A stretch of 64,000 nt of DNA from Cryptomeria japonica (GCF_030272615.1 NC_081407.1:374298518-374362517), one strand, 5' to 3'. Positions 43,920 through 57,049 are shown, counted from the first letter of the stretch. Numbers and translations: made by a program. The notes: generated from the letters alone by a model not told the origin.

Positions 43920-46793
43920 TCAAAAACAATTAATGACATTGTTATAACCAGTGTTTGCATAATTTGTTGTTTGGGTAGAGTTTGATGAAGATGCTTTACC
44001 CTTGTCATGATCAAGCAAAGGAGTTTTGAAAATTGTATGATCAATGTTAGAGGTCATATTGGGTGGATCTATCTCAATTACTCCTTGTTCTAACAAGTCT
44101 TGAATCATATGTTTCAATTGAAAACATGACGCAGTTTTATGTCCTTTTGATCGATGGTATTCACAATATGCATTATCATTCCACCAATGCGGCTTTACCA
44201 CTGGTTCTGCCTTGATATCTGATAGCTTGATAAATTTTTCTTGTATTAATTGTTTCATTACTGATTCAATAGGCTCTCCCAATGGCATAAACTGTCAAGG
44301 AGGTCCATCTCTTGATTGGAAAGGCTTGTGTTGCTAGCTTTGCTACTGACCTTGTTGTTGATTATATTGTTGAGCATGCTGTTGGTATTGTGGTGGTTGA
44401 GTAACATTGCTCATTGGTGTTCTATTTTGTTCCATCGTTGACATATTAGGAACACTCAATTTCTTGATTGTGAATGGGGGTTGATTTGCATTCACCGCTC
44501 TTGCGTCAACAACACCATCATTAGTGACATTCTTGTTTTTATACCAAAATCTATTTCGGTCCCCTGAATTATTTGTGTTGTCACTGTCTTTATTGAGCTT
44601 AATAATTCCCTTAGCTACAAGAGCAGTTTCAATGTTCATCCCTTTCTTAATGAGCTTCTCAATAGTACTGGGACTTTTCAATTTGAGCTCATACATCATT
44701 TTTGGGACCAAATTTTGGATAAACAGATTCACTTGTTGTTCTTTAGGTATATCTAGGGAAGACCGACTATACACGTTTTGCCATCGTTGCAAGAAAGTCA
44801 CTAGTGGTTCACCTTGCTTTTGCTTGGTGTTACATAGATCTGACATAGTCACGTCACTATCAATGTTGAAAGCGAAATGAGATATAAACTTTTGAGCCAG
44901 TTCCGACCAAGTCTTTATGTTTCCTGGCATATGTGAATACCAATCCATGGCTTGTCTCATGAGACTTCGTGCAAATAAGTGCATTAAATATGTTTCTTCA
45001 TAACTCACTTTAGTACATGCCACAAAAAATGCTCCAATGTGATCTTTTGGATTGTCATTCCCTTTATATTTCTCAAAATTAGGTGCCTCAAAATGCTTAG
45101 GGAATGGAGGCATGTATAAACTCTTGTCGAATGGATTAGGACATAAATCTTGATCTGTATACAGCTTCTTTGTTCCTTTAGTTTCCAATGCGTCAACTTG
45201 TCATTGCAATTTCTCAAGTTGTTGTGCAATTGTATCTGATTTTGGAGGTTCATCATTAAGAATCTTGGTAGGTACTCTTTGCCGATACATCATGTTCCCG
45301 ATCGGTTGTTGATACTCTGAAATTGCCGTCTTTGGTGTCTCCGGCATATAATGTTCTTGGTACACCTCTTGTTGTTGTGGTTGTGTCATGCCTTGATATT
45401 GCAATTGAGGATGTTGTTGATGTTGCACAAGCACCAATTGTAGTTGTGTAGTATGATAACTTGTTTGTCTTGGCACATATTGAGGCACATGTTGTTGTTG
45501 ATGCTGACGAATCGGAATTTGCTGACCTTGTGCCAATTGTTGTCGTCATGGTGTAAATCCTATCATTTGCAAAAAACTTTGTTTAGGTGGTTTTTGTTGT
45601 TTCTCCTTAAGATGGGGTATGGTACTTGCATTAAATTGCTGTGTTGTTTGTCCAATCCATTGTGATGGTTGCAAGTTTGTATTAACTTGTAATGAAGCAG
45701 AAGGTGCTGCAATTTGTTGTCGACTGTGATATTGTTGTTGTTGTGCATTGTTTGTTTGCACATTTGATTGTACCATTTGCGTATTACTCAATTGTTGCAA
45801 CATTTGTTGTTGGTGCAAACCACTATCCATAGCTCTTTGTGTCACCATTATCGAAGGATCTATCACCATAGTGTTTGGCAAATCTATTGAGCTTAATGGG
45901 ATATAAGAACTTTGTTGCATTGTGGAATTATTTTGAACATTGGTGATATCAGGCATTCCAGTCATGAAGCTTTCTTGCATCTTGGATTTTGATCCAACTT
46001 TATGCATGTGAGGAACCATTTCTTGTTGAGGAACCATCGTCAATATTTGTGTGGTCTTCATTTGATCTTGTGTTACAGGCGTTGTGTTGAATAATGGATT
46101 ATTTATTGTCTCAAATGGTGACTTTTGAGGAATAGTCACTGCCAACGCCTTTGAAGTATGTTTACTCATCAAGGTAGGTTGAAGCTCCTGTTGCACATTT
46201 TCCTCATTTGGATGCAAAGAGAAAATTAACAGCTCACTACCTTGTTTTGTTTGCACATTAATTTTCTCATTTGAGGAAGCCACATTACTCATCATGTTAA
46301 TATATTTCTGCGGGAACATCTTAAAGACCTTGTTCAAGAATTTATCCATCTTTTTTGTTAATTTTGGATCTTGAAGGAACATATCAACATCATCAGAAGC
46401 ATCAGAATCTGATGAAGAATTTGGTTGGACATTTGGATTTGTTTCTTGTTGAATGCCTTGGTTTGAACCAAATCCTTGTGAAAGAGTTTGTTCCTCATAT
46501 AATGTTTGAGTTTGAATGTCATGTTGTATGTTTGGTGGATTCCAATTGAAAGGTGCGTTTCCTTTTGGTGTTGGTGGAACACTCCCATGTCTTGGTTTCA
46601 TGGGTACAAACACTGGTTCATATAATGGAGTTGGTCCAAGTTGAACCATTCCATATGGTGGTAATGATGTGTTTGATGACCCTTCAACTTGCACTATTTG
46701 ACTAGTTTGAAACTGCGAATTTGCTATGTTGTCCATGGGTTGATACATTGGTTCGCCCATCTTCTTAGATTTTGACCTTGTCTCAACAGGCAT
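43920..46793 (-). pseudogene. Gypsy gag with N-terminal glutamine-rich extension
   Basis: Gag forms the virus-like particle. The likely start is the Met at 46793 (MPVETRSKSKKMGEP); an earlier Met at 46832 is in frame. In-frame stops at 45546, 45201, 44343 and 43920 are mostly TGA. Residues 1-430 are a low-complexity Gln/Asn/Pro/Ser region and run on into HQQQHVPQYVPRQ repeats. The retrotransposon gag core is 45188-44600 (FPKHFEAPNFEKYKGNDNPK, WYSHMPGNIKTWSELAQKF, KQKQGEPLVTFLQRWQNVYS). A Cys/His segment YCEYHRSKGHKTASC (about 44110-44155) stands where many Tat gags have this motif instead of a CCHC knuckle. A long gag N-terminal part is common in this group. Confidence 0.88.
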
Positions 46794-46832
46794 GTCAATT
46801 ATGCAAATGCAATATTTTTGGAATTTTTTCAA

Positions 46833-48635
46833 GGATAATGTATGATATGCAAAATAGATGAAAATGCAATCTATGGCAAGAATGCAATCTATGTTTTTGT
46901 TATTTTATTCAAGATTTTGACACACTTTTGAAATGCAAATCTAAAAAGAGACCCTTAGGAAATTGAAATGATGTCTAGACCTCAAAGGACAAAAGGACCA
47001 AGTGACAAAAGGACAAGATGACAATGTCTCCCCTATATGCTTGGATACTAAGCTAGGTTTGACGAAATGATATTGATGACCAAAGGACAAAAGGTTTGAT
47101 AAGGTCTAGACTTCCTAACAATGACTTAGGGTTTATCAAAGATTTGGATTACTCAAGTATGACAAGACCTAGCTTTGACACTATATGCAAAGGGACAATT
47201 GCTATGCAAGTGATCCTAGTATGACATGATAATGACGTAAGCTTAATGAAGAGACCTAGGGTATGCAAATATGAATGTATGACAATGATATTACTCTAAT
47301 GCAAAAGGACATATGCAAAATGGATGACCCTTATTGATATGCAAAGGAGTATGACCTAGGTAGAACCTAACCTTGACAATGAACTTGCAAAAATGCAAAC
47401 CTAGGATGAACCTAAATCTAAGTGACATGAATGTTGAGACAAGATTTTGACAAATGTTTGACAACCATGTTTGAAGGTGTTTTGAACTTTGTTGGATGAA
47501 ATGTTCTTGCATTAACCCTTGTTTTGAATCAATTTGCCTTGTTCCTGAAATGAGATACAATTTCAACTTTTGACAAGCAAAGAAGACAAGATATTTTGAC
47601 TTAGACTCAAGACAATCATGCTCATTCACACATTTCTTAGGGTAGGAAAGGACATTAGGTACTTGAGAGGTAGACTCATTATGGGATTCAAGGAGAATAC
47701 ATAGATGCTTGACCCCACAGGGTCCCCTCCATGGCACTCACTTCTTAGGGAAGCCAAGCATCAGTCCCCATGGAAATCTCCCCATGGCGAACTTAGTATC
47801 TCTTCCAAGTATCCGAACTTGTCCTTCTCAACCAACTAGAAGGGTTTTTTAGCCTCTAAAAACAAGGTGTTTAGTAAGGGTTTTTGTTAAGTGTTACTCC
47901 TTGATGTCACGCAAGTGTGATTGAGACATTAAGCCCACCAAGATACCAAACAAATGTAGTCACGCAAGCACGATTTAGACCCATGAGGCCCTACTTAGAT
48001 GTTGATATGAGAAAGAGTTCAAGGGTCATCACTTCCCAAGTAACTACAATTCCCATGTAACCCTTCCTTCAAAGCTTTCGCTCATCAGGTATTTGTTTAT
48101 AGTGAGTTAGAATACCAAGGTATTCTAGCCATACTCACTTTGGGTCATTCCCTTCTCATGATTATCACTTGCTCACAAAAGCAAATGGTCGGGAAGGCAG
48201 GCCCTCTAAAGGTGACACACAATCAAAAACATGAGCATGGTATCGAAGATCTGGATTTCTGATCACCCTAAGAAGGATGAGAGCATACTCTCCTAATCCA
48301 ATGTCAAACTCAACAATCAAAGCAAACATATATTCATTCCATCCTATTTAGAAATCATACTAGGTGCCTAAATATTAATTGCAAACACAAAGTTTAGTTG
48401 TATGTCCAAGGCAACCTGCAAAACCCAAGTCAGAAGTTTGATATATTTAGTCTTTGACTATTGAATTTGCATAAAACATGTTAGTAGTTTTCATTTGTTG
48501 TCTTTGCCATGCATATGCCAAGGTGCTGCATAGAGAATTAGTACCAAAAACCAAAAAGTAGAAAATAGAATGCAAAACAAACAATTTTCAAGTAAAACAC
48601 TACTTTTTTTAACCTCTATTTCTGGACTTTACACA
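46833..48635. other. Gypsy 5' leader, non-coding
   Basis: No protein motif is seen between the gag start and the leader repeats. The sequence is rich in GGACAAAAGGACAAGATGACA and CAAATGCAA-type phrases on the + strand. Tat-group leaders are often long, so the length is not unusual. Confidence 0.6.
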
Positions 48636-48755
48636 GGCGCAAAATGCATCACACAGGCGCAGAATGCATGACACAAGCGTAGAATGTCTCTAACACAAGC
48701 GCAGGTTTCTTGACACAGGTGCAAGTTGTCTCACACAGGCGCAGAAGTCCCCAGA
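48636..48755. repeat. Gypsy leader repeat, ACACAGGCGCAGAA unit
   Basis: Six units (ACACAGGCGCARAATGCATC and similar, with ACACAAGCGCAGG and ACACAGGTGCAAG variants) lie about 20 bases apart, just inside the primer site. A related array (280-575) lies in the same place in the element at the left window edge. Confidence 0.8.
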
Positions 48756-48840
48756 AAGCCCTGCATTACCCTATTTTTTGGGTTTTTGACCTGCAAATCA
48801 TCTCAAAAGCACTCAAAAGCATGATTAGGGGGTTAGTTCA

Positions 48841-48857
48841 CGTCGGGTTCACCAATT
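48841..48857 (-). promoter_or_regulatory. Gypsy primer-binding site candidate
   Basis: On the minus strand TGGTGAACCCGACG starts three to six bases after the 5' LTR end (CTAGCTACA). It begins TGG, as a site complementary to a tRNA CCA end must. I cannot assign the tRNA with confidence. Confidence 0.6.
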
Positions 48858-48859
48858 AA

Positions 48860-50453
48860 TGTAGCTAGGAATTTGGAAATGATAAAGCATTTCAAAATAC
48901 TAATTTAGCTCAATCACAAAAACTAAAATGTAATGATCTATCCTAAAACACAATTAATAGAGACATGAAAACAAAGCATTCAATATTAAAGATTATGCAA
49001 ACCAGATGTAGATTTGAATGCTCCTTCATGCGGCTCCTTTTTTCTTCTTTCTTCTCCAAATAGCCTTTGTTTGTGGATCTCACCTTCAAGTGCATACACC
49101 TAATGTGAAAGCAAGATTGATATTGGCACAAGAGTACTTGAAGCGTGATTGACTCGAAAAAGTGATTTTTGTCATTATCTGATTCTGTGATTCTGTGATT
49201 ATTCAATAATGTGATTAGTTAGGGATTGAAGAAATTCATCCAATTTATAGAGAAATTGGAGAAAAAGACCAAATTATCATGATTCAATTTGAATGGAAAT
49301 TGCAAAGCAAAATTGTCAATTATGACAATTTATGACAAATTATGCACTTTCTATGCAAAATTGATTGATTGATAATTTATGACAAATTATGACAAATTGA
49401 AATGTCATTCCCATGGAATTAGGAGATGAAATAGGAGGGAAAAGAAATTAGAAATTAGAAATTAGAAAAATAGAAAATGAGGAATTAGAAATTGGAAAAT
49501 TGATGAAAATTAGGTAAATTAATTAATAATTTGTCATTTATTAATTAATTCACAAAAAGAGGAATAATTAGCCAATTAAATGAATATTTAATTGCAATGA
49601 GAAGACTTAGGATAAATAAATAATTTATTAATCCTAGAGAGAGAAATGACAAACAAGGTTAAATGATTAAATCATGAAACCCTAAAAGATAAATTAGCAT
49701 AACAAGATTAAATGAACAAATCATAAAACCTTGGAAGATGAATTAGCAATGTGAAAATGACAATTAGGTCGTGATTGAAGATAATTAATGTCAATCATGA
49801 TTTTGAATTGACAAAAGACCAATGTGATAAATGATTTGATTGATAAAATGCTCCAATTGACGAGGAACAATGACTAATTGATCCAAATTGACATAATTGA
49901 GAAAGACGACGATCGATGACAAATCGATTGCAAAATGACAAATTTGACAAGAGGACAAGGATCGATGACAAAATAGATTGCAAGATGACAAGATTGGAAA
50001 TGACCACGACCGATGACAAATCGTTCGCAAAATGACAAGATCGAACATGACAACGATCGATGACAAATCGATCGTAAAATGACAAGATTGAAAATGATAA
50101 GGATTGATGACAAATCAATTGCCAGCTGATAAGATGAAAAATGATAAGGATTGATAAGAGGACAAAACCCTAATTAGGATTGACGATGTCCAAAATGATG
50201 ACAAATAAGCATGCACATTGATGCGACCGGATAAGATTGACCAAAATCATGATTGAAGGTTATTGTCGACAAGACCAAATTGGAGAACTAGATGATTGAA
50301 GAATGTAGAAGAATGACTCGATGCTCGCCAAATGATTAAAACCAAGCATGTGACATAGGAGAAATGTTAATGTGACACAAAAACCTAAAATGAGGCAATG
50401 CGCAAATGTTAAAGTATGACTCTACAAGCGTTGACCATTTTTAGGTGTCTACA
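48860..50453 (-). repeat. Gypsy 5' LTR
   Basis: It is 1594 bp and matches 34478-36023 throughout. The minus-strand TATAAATT (about 49242-49249) is conserved. It has a short duplicated segment (TAAATGATTAAATCATGAAA and TAAATGAACAAATCATAAAA, 49660-49735) where the 3' LTR has one copy. Confidence 0.93.
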
Positions 50454-50770
50454 ATTAGAAGTTTATCAGAGGTTACTAGTATTGATAAGGAGTTGTTTGA
50501 GAAAGTATTTGATCTTATTGATAAGGTTAATGAGTTGATAATTGATCAAGTTTTTATAATAGTTTTGGTGGTGAAAGTATTGGTCAATAATTTGATTAAT
50601 GTGTTAAGCAAATCTGATAAAGAGGTTATTAGATCTGATTACAAAAGTTGAGATAATTGTTCAATGGTCTTAGATTTGAAATAAGTTTTATTCTGAGTTG
50701 AAGTTTCAATTGGTCTTAATACCGATTCACCCCCCCTCTTAGTATTAACTAGATCCTCATAGAATTAATA
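50454..50770 (+). repeat. Copia-B 5' LTR, last segment
   Basis: The segment resumes after the gypsy element with ATTAG and runs through CGATTCACCCCCCCTCTTAG to AATTAATA, directly before the primer site. The terminal CA expected of an LTR reads TA here. Confidence 0.75.
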
Positions 50771-50772
50771 AT

Positions 50773-50784
50773 TGGTATCAGAGC
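50773..50784 (+). promoter_or_regulatory. Copia-B primer-binding site (initiator tRNA-Met)
   Basis: TGGTATCAGAGC is identical to the sites at 29826 and 58692, two bases after the LTR end. Confidence 0.95.
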
Positions 50785-50844
50785 TTTAGTTCTCTCTGTG
50801 CAGAAATCCTTACTGCTTGAGGAAAAGATTCTGAGGAATTCAAG

Positions 50845-53800
50845 ATGATGAAGAAAGAGGGTCCCAAGTTCAACAAGGATAACTACAAGATCTGGAAAGA
50901 CCGAATGGAGATCTACATCAAAAGTCTTGGTGTACAATATTGGAAGCAAGTTGAAACAACATATGTTTCTCCTACCACTACTCCCTTGACACTGGTTGAA
51001 CTTAGAGAACAAAAAGATAACATGCAAGCCCTAGAAGCTATTGTAAGTACTTTATCTGATTCAAAATATATTGATGTTCAAGGATTGGAAACTATAGGTG
51101 AGGTTTGGGAAAAGTTAGAGACAATCAATGGAGGAAATGAGCATGCTCAAAGAGCCAAATAGGAAATATTGAGAGGAAAATTCGATGACATGAGAATGAT
51201 TGAAGGAGAAACTATTGGATAGTATGGTCAGAGAATCAAAGAAGTTGTTGGCAACATTTAGAGTGTTGGAAGAAAAATAGAAGATGATACAATAGTAAGT
51301 AAAATGCTCAAAACTCTTCAACCTCAGTATGCTATAAGAGTATCAGCAATCCAAGAACTTAGATCTATTTCAAAAGATAAGGTAACGATTGATTCATTGA
51401 TTGGTAAGCTTACAACTTATGAGTTAAATAGTTTTGACAATAGTGTGACAAAATCTACTGAATCTATCATTAAAGCTTTCGTTACCGGTTCATCTGCTAG
51501 AAAAGGAAAAGATATATGTCAAAATCATGAGTGCATGACAAGTCATGGAAGTAACTAGGGAAACAAAGATAAGGAAGATCAAGTGATGGAACTTGAGGCA
51601 TTGTTAGCAAAGAGATTTCCAAGAGGCACTAGTAAGTATAAAGCAAAAGCTACCTTTGAAGTGTTTCTCTTGCAATAAAATTGGTCATATTGCTTCTAAT
51701 TGCCCTAACACCGATAAGAAAGAAAAGTTTAGAAGATTCAAAGGAAATGACAAGAAACATTCTTGTGTTGTAGTAGATGAAGGTGTGACCGATGAGGAGT
51801 TGGAAGAAGAAGATGACAATGAAGAAATTGTGTTTGTAGCTGTGAAGGAGGAACTATCTAATAAAAAGGAACTAGTATCTCATATGGAGAATAGTGATGA
51901 ATGGATTATAGATATTTGTTTCTCAAAGGTCACATGACCGGAGACAAAATTAAGTCCATAACACTTATTGAATTTGATGGAGGTGTTGTTAGATTTCGAA
52001 ACAACTCTCCTTGCATGGTGAAAGGTAAAGGCTCAATCTCTCTAAATGGAAAGAGTAATGTTGATGATGTATTTTGGGTTGATGGTCTTAAGCATAATAT
52101 TTTAAGTGTTGGTTAGCTCATTGATAAAGGTTATTTGCTTGAGTTTAAGAGCAGAGTCAGTAGAATTCTTGGAGGTAATGGAGAACTGATTGCTACCGGG
52201 AAGCAAACTAGAGGTAACTTATTCCATTTGAATAGTAATATTAATAATTGTCTGGTTGCAAGAATGGAAGACAGTTGGTTATGGCATAAAAGATGTTGTT
52301 ATGTTAATTTTTAAAATTTGATTAAGATAAGCAAGTCAAGTAACATTCTAAGAGGATTACCCCAACTTGTCAAACCAGATAGTGTGATATGCAAAGATTG
52401 TCAAATCGGCAAGATGACCTCTATTTCTTTCAAGCGCAAGAATGGTGTTTCTGAGAATGTTTTAGATTTGGTACATACTAATCTCTGTGGCCCTATGAGA
52501 ACAAAGAGTTATTATGGTGATAGGTATTTCATGATCTTCACCGATGACTATTCTAAAATGATGTGGGTAACATTTCTGAGAGAGAAATCAGAAGTAAATT
52601 TAAATCATTTAAAGCTCTGGTTGAGAAGGAAATTGGTAAGAACTTTAAGTGTTTAAGATCAGATCGAGGAGGTGAATTCACATCTGATGAATTTGTTAAG
52701 TATTGTGATGAACAAGGTATAAAGAGATAGATGTCTTCTCTGAGGACACCACAACAAAATGGCATAGTGGAAAGGATGATCAGAACAATAGTTGAAGCTG
52801 CAAGAACTATGTTATTATAGGGTAATGTATCCAAAATGTTTTGAAGAGAAGTGGTTAGTACTAATGTATACACTTTAAACTAGGTACTAGTAAAAAGAGA
52901 TAACAATAAGACACCCTATGACCTATGGTATGGAAAAATTCCTTGTGTTAGTTATTTAAAAATCTTTGGAAGTCAATGTTTTATCAAGAGAGATAACTAC
53001 ACTGAGAAGTTTGATGCAAAATCTGATGAGGGAATTTTTCTTGGTTACTCTTCTAAGAGTAAAGCATATAAATTTTACAATAAGAGAACTAAGAAAATTG
53101 TTGAAAGTGCTAATGTAAAAGTTGATGATTTATCTGATCATTTTGAAGGTACAAGAAAATTTGAACCTGAAAAGGATGATAATGAGGAAAAGTTTGTGAT
53201 CATTGAACCGAAAGCAAAGAATAATGTAGAACCAACAAATGTAGAACCAGGTGCTCAATCAATGAGCGATGACAATGAGGAAGAAGATGAAGAACTAGAT
53301 GAACAAGATGTAGAACCAGCACATGCAATACCTAGATATGTCACAATGAATCATTCACAAGAGAAGATAATTGGTGATAATAATGCAGGTGTGCAAACCA
53401 GGAGAAAGATTCGAGAGAACTCATGTTTGATATCTACAATTGAACCCAAGACAATTAATGAAGCACTAAAGGATGATGATTGGGTTAAGGCAATGAATGG
53501 AGAATTAGATCAAATTGAGAAGAATTAGACATGGTCACTTGTTCCTAGACCAAAGGATAAGAATGTAATTGGAACAAAATGGGTCTTTAGGAATAAATTG
53601 GATGAAGAAGGAAGGATTGTAAGAAACAAGGAGAGGTTATTCTGCAAAGGGTATGCTCAAGAGGAAGGTGAGGATTATGGTGAAACATTTGCACTTGTTG
53701 CTATATTAGAAGGTCTAAGGATGCTATTGGAATTTGCTTCATATAAGGGATTCAACGTATGTCAAGTCAACCTTTCTGAATGGGATTCTAGAAGAAGAAG

Positions 53801-54957
53801 TATACATTGAACAACTAGATGGATTTTCCTTGACCGATGATAAAGACATGGTGTGTAAATTGCAAAAATATTTTTATGGTCTTAAGAAGACATCGAGAGC
53901 ATGATATGAGAGATTAAATGCACATTTGATCAAGATTGGATTCCAACATACTAGTGAGGACAACAACATTTATTTGAAGACTGATGGAGACAAGATGCTG
54001 ATAGAAGAAGTATTTGTTGATGACATAATTTTTGGTGGCAATGATGATTTGTGTGTGGACTTTGCTGAAATAATGAAAAAGGAATTTGAAATGTCTCTAA
54101 TCAGAGAAATTAAGTTCTTTATTGGCTTACAGGTTCAACAACTAGATGGTGGTATCTTTATTTGTCAAACCAAGTATATCAAAGAGGTGTTGAAGAATTT
54201 CGAACTAGAAGATTGTAAACCGGTAGGGACGCCAATGGTGACTGGTTGCAAGTTGTCAAAGGAAGATGATTCCCTTGTTGTTAGTGAAAAAGAGTACAAA
54301 TTTATGATTGGAAAGCTACACTATGTTGTCCATAGAAGACCAAACATTTCTCATGTTGTTGGATTAGTGGCTAGTTATCAAAAAGATCCTAAAGAGACTC
54401 ACATGGTGGTTGTGAAGAGAATATTTTGGTATCTCAAATGCACATTAGACTATGGTTTATGGTATCCCTATAAAGGTGATTTTACTTTAGATTTCTTTAC
54501 TGATGTTGATTGGGCAGGTAATGTGGATGATCGGAATCACACAACTAGTGGAGCTTTTCTACTTGGAGGAAGATTAGTGGCATGGACAAGAAAGAAACAA
54601 ACTTGTGTTTCTCAATCTACAACTAAAGTTGAGTATGTAGCTACATCCATGAATTGCAGGTAGGCAATATGGATGAGACATGTGCTAGAAGGATTCAAGA
54701 TAGATATGTGAGAACCGGTGACTATCTATTATGATAATAGAAGTGCAATCAATATTTCAAATAATTATGTACTTCATGCTAGAACCAAGCACATTGAATT
54801 GAAGTATCACTTCCTAAGGGAAAGAGTTCAAGATAAGGAGGTAAAGATGGAATATGTGAAGAGTAAAGATCAGTTGGCTGATATCTTTACTAATCCCTTA
54901 CTGAAGGCTACATTTCAGTTTCTTAGAGGTAAACTAGAGGTTAGACCCCTATACTAG
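50845..54957 (+). pseudogene. Copia-B gag-pol polyprotein, decayed
   Basis: This has the full Ty1/copia order. Gag starts at ATG 50845 (MMKKEGPKFNKDNYKIWKDR), with a CCHC knuckle CFSCNKIGHIASNC (51662-51703). Protease is at 51895-52116 (WIID then HMTGDK after a small deletion at the DSGCS site). GAG-pre-integrase and integrase lie at about 52280-53000 (LWHKRCCYVNF, LVHTNLCGPM, FTDDYSK, RSDRGGEF, PQQNGIVER). RT lies at about 53560-54140 ([23 protein letters not shown] with a deletion, [10 protein letters not shown]). RNase H is at about 54490-54957 (FTDVDWAGN, STTKVEYVA, DQLADIFTNPL). There are roughly twelve stops and at least four frameshifts or small deletions. It is clearly older than Copia-C, as the nesting also implies. 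The final stop is at 54955, 20 bases before the Copia-D insertion. Confidence 0.93.
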
Positions 54958-54976
54958 AAGATATAAAATGATGGAG

Positions 54977-56681
54977 TGTTGGACACAATGGATCACTGAG
55001 AGGGGAGTGAATTAGTGATTTAAACACTTTTTTCTTAATCAGGGATATACCGATATAATATAAGACAAACAGAGTGTTGACCAGTAAACCAAACAATCCA
55101 AACTAAGTGTGTGAAGGATTTTCTATAACATCAATATACCACATACACAATAATGCATCACATAACACCAGATATACGAGGAAAACCCAATGTGGGAAAA
55201 AACTCGGTGAGAATAGCTACTGGAGATCTTTTGCTCCAATCCAGCCTCATAATGAAAATGATCTGATTACAATTTTAGGGAACCAACCCCTAATTTATGA
55301 GCACCAACTCAAAGGAGCACCAACCCCTAAACAATTTATAGGCTACAACCTAAAGGAACTAACCCCTGCACTAAGAACCTACTTAGTGAAGACAATATCA
55401 AAATTCAAATACATAAATAAATTCTCTGTTACAAATGAAGTTTTGCAAACCTTCAAAACTCTACTCTACTGATTTCAATCTTACTAGTATGTGAGAACTC
55501 TACACACCCTACAACAATGCCTTTATGCAGATTCTTACTCTTCTAAAACCTTCTCTCCTCCTGACTATTGAATTCACTTCACACTTGATCACACATAGAT
55601 GCCTTCTTGATCAGTCGCACTCCATTGGTTAGCTTAACTATTAGACCTGCAACATTCTACCAGTTCCTCTGTCTCTGCTGGTCAAACCCTCTCACTGGTT
55701 ACTCCTACTAACTCACTTTGCAACTTTCTTAGAATAAATTCTAAGGAAGGTTTTCTTTTCTCAAGATCTCTTCACTCTCCTTCTTCACATCAGTTATCAA
55801 TTATTAATTTCTTGAGCTCACATATTTAACACCTAAGGTTCCCACCAAAAAACCACATTCAAAAATGTTGTGTTAGGTTTTGCCTTCACCAACTTGATCC
55901 ATATGTGATTTGATTCGATTTTCTTTTCCAAGGATATGATCTTGATGTCATTGATCAACACCACCAAAGCTTCACATTCTAATGTGCATTTTCTAAATCT
56001 GGAGATCTGCACCATGGTTTTCTCCGTCATATGCCATTAATGGCTCGGTCGTTTCCTCTAGCAAATGGGTACGAAGATCATATCTTCTAGTAGGATTAGT
56101 TCAGTTGCTTGCCAACTTGTCTTCCTCTAGCCGTAATCCTCTAGCATCCTCTGTGACTTGCGGGTTCTTAATAAAAAATGATGCATACTTCACTAACCTG
56201 TGCAACATTACCACCTAGCATCCAACTTTCATCTTTGTCGAAATCCACCTCTGCTTGGTTTGCTATGTCAGTTTGACATTATTCGTTGACCAAGATTGAC
56301 TACCGGTTTAGTTCACCTTAATGGTATAATAGTCAAGCATCCTCTTTATCAGTAGCACATCCTCCTAGCAATTCATCTTTCCTTATGGTATGTCTTCACG
56401 TCATTCTTTCTGTTCTTCTCACCGAGTGTTGTTGTGATTCAAATAACATGTTGCATCTTCATCACAAACAAACGGCCAACCTTCATACTAGTTTATGCCT
56501 TACCGGTAATAGCTCAAGCATGTCAATACACTCCTACATTTCACCTCATATGGATGGTATCATCTATCAACTCATAACATACTTCTCTTCTTTATGTTGG
56601 TTCACTCTTCTTCATACCAGTTGACATTAATATCGATATCCAGTAATACTGGTTAACATCAATGACAACTTAATGCCAACA
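54977..56681 (-). repeat. Copia-D 3' LTR
   Basis: It is 1705 bp with perfect TGTTGG...CCAACA ends. On the minus strand it starts TGTTGGCATTAAGTTG and ends CATTGTGTCCAACA. A TTCACTCCCCTCTCAGTG stretch near its end is the usual C-rich block of these copia LTRs. Open frames on either strand within it are not genes. Confidence 0.9.
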
Positions 56682-57049
56682 ATCTCCCTCTTTGGCATTG
56701 GTGTCAACATTTTTTGTACTAGTTTCTCTCCCCCTTTGACAGTAATGGCAAAGGGAACCTTAGTCTGACACATTCTCCCCCTGTGTCCATCCTTCATGAT
56801 TCAAGAGTTGACTCCCCCTTAACCATACATCTGTCTACACATTTAAGTGTCGCATGATGGTGGGACAATACCCAACCTTTGTCTCAAGTACACAAATGTG
56901 CCCAAAGGAAGTGGCTTGGTAAATATGTCAGCAATCTGCCTAACCAATTGGAACATACTCTATGATGACCTTCTTGTCTACTACCTTCTCCCTCAAGAAG
57001 TGATACTTGATTTCAATGTGTTTTGTTCTTGAGTGCATTACTATTGGAT
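56682..57049 (-). pseudogene. Copia-D RNase H C-terminus, 3' UTR and polypurine tract
   Basis: The minus strand reads SRTKHIEIKYHFLREKVVDK, then TAG and a shift, then QIADIFTKPLPLGTFVYLRQ. This is the conserved end of copia RNase H. After the stop come AAGGGGGAGTC, CAGGGGGAGAATG, GTCAAAGGGGGAGAG and finally the tract GCCAAAGAGGGAGAT next to the LTR. The gene is cut at 57049. Confidence 0.9.

Larger units (their letters stand above)
34478..50453 (-). mobile_element. Ty3/gypsy retrotransposon, Tat-like lineage (dual RNase H), complete with both LTRs
   Basis: On the minus strand the 5' LTR is 50453-48860 and the 3' LTR 36023-34478. Each begins TGTAGACACC and ends CTAGCTACA. The flanks are ACTAG (34473-34477) and ATTAG (50454-50458), a 5-bp target duplication with one mismatch. 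The order is leader repeats, gag with a glutamine-rich extension, protease, RT, first RNase H, second (archaeal-type) RNase H, integrase, a long 3' region with an antisense coding remnant, then the polypurine tract. The second RNase H between RT-RNase H and integrase is the hallmark of the plant Tat group. The element is 16 kb, in the size range of that lineage, and is inserted in the Copia-B 5' LTR. Confidence 0.93.
27771..54976 (+). mobile_element. Copia-B: Ty1/copia retrotransposon, host of two insertions in its 5' LTR; 3' LTR outside the window
   Basis: When Copia-A (28762-34113) and the gypsy element (34478-50453) are removed, the three remaining LTR pieces (27771-28761, 34119-34477, 50454-50770) join into one LTR of about 1.66 kb. 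It starts TGTTGGCACTTGG and leads into a tRNA-Met primer site at 50773. Length and internal landmarks (AAATCCCTTGACTAGGTAGG, CTCCTAACAAG, AGAGTACAAAT, CCATTTGGG-type motifs) agree with the intact LTR of Copia-C. The internal gag-pol runs 50845-54957. The element is cut at 54977 by Copia-D, so its own 3' LTR should lie to the right of this window. The start at 27771 is chosen from the TGTTGG terminus and the LTR length. Confidence 0.75.
54977..57049 (-). mobile_element. Copia-D: minus-strand copia element, 3' end only, interrupted by Copia-C
   Basis: Reading right to left, the end of RNase H (57049-56800), a 3' untranslated region and polypurine tract (to 56682) are followed by the 3' LTR (56681-54977). 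Its interior is broken at 57050 by Copia-C. The rest should lie to the right beyond the window. It sits just after the Copia-B stop codon, flanked on the left by TGGAG. Confidence 0.88.

Noticed and set aside
27771-50770. Treating 27771-28761 as the 3' LTR of the element carrying the unknown long frame
   Set aside because: No polypurine tract adjoins 27771. The LTR pieces lead without a break into the Copia-B primer site, so it is the Copia-B 5' LTR. A shared-LTR tandem arrangement is possible but unsupported.
55107-56624. Plus-strand open frames of 79-121 codons in the Copia-D region
   Set aside because: They lie inside a minus-strand LTR, have no motif, and run antisense to the element.
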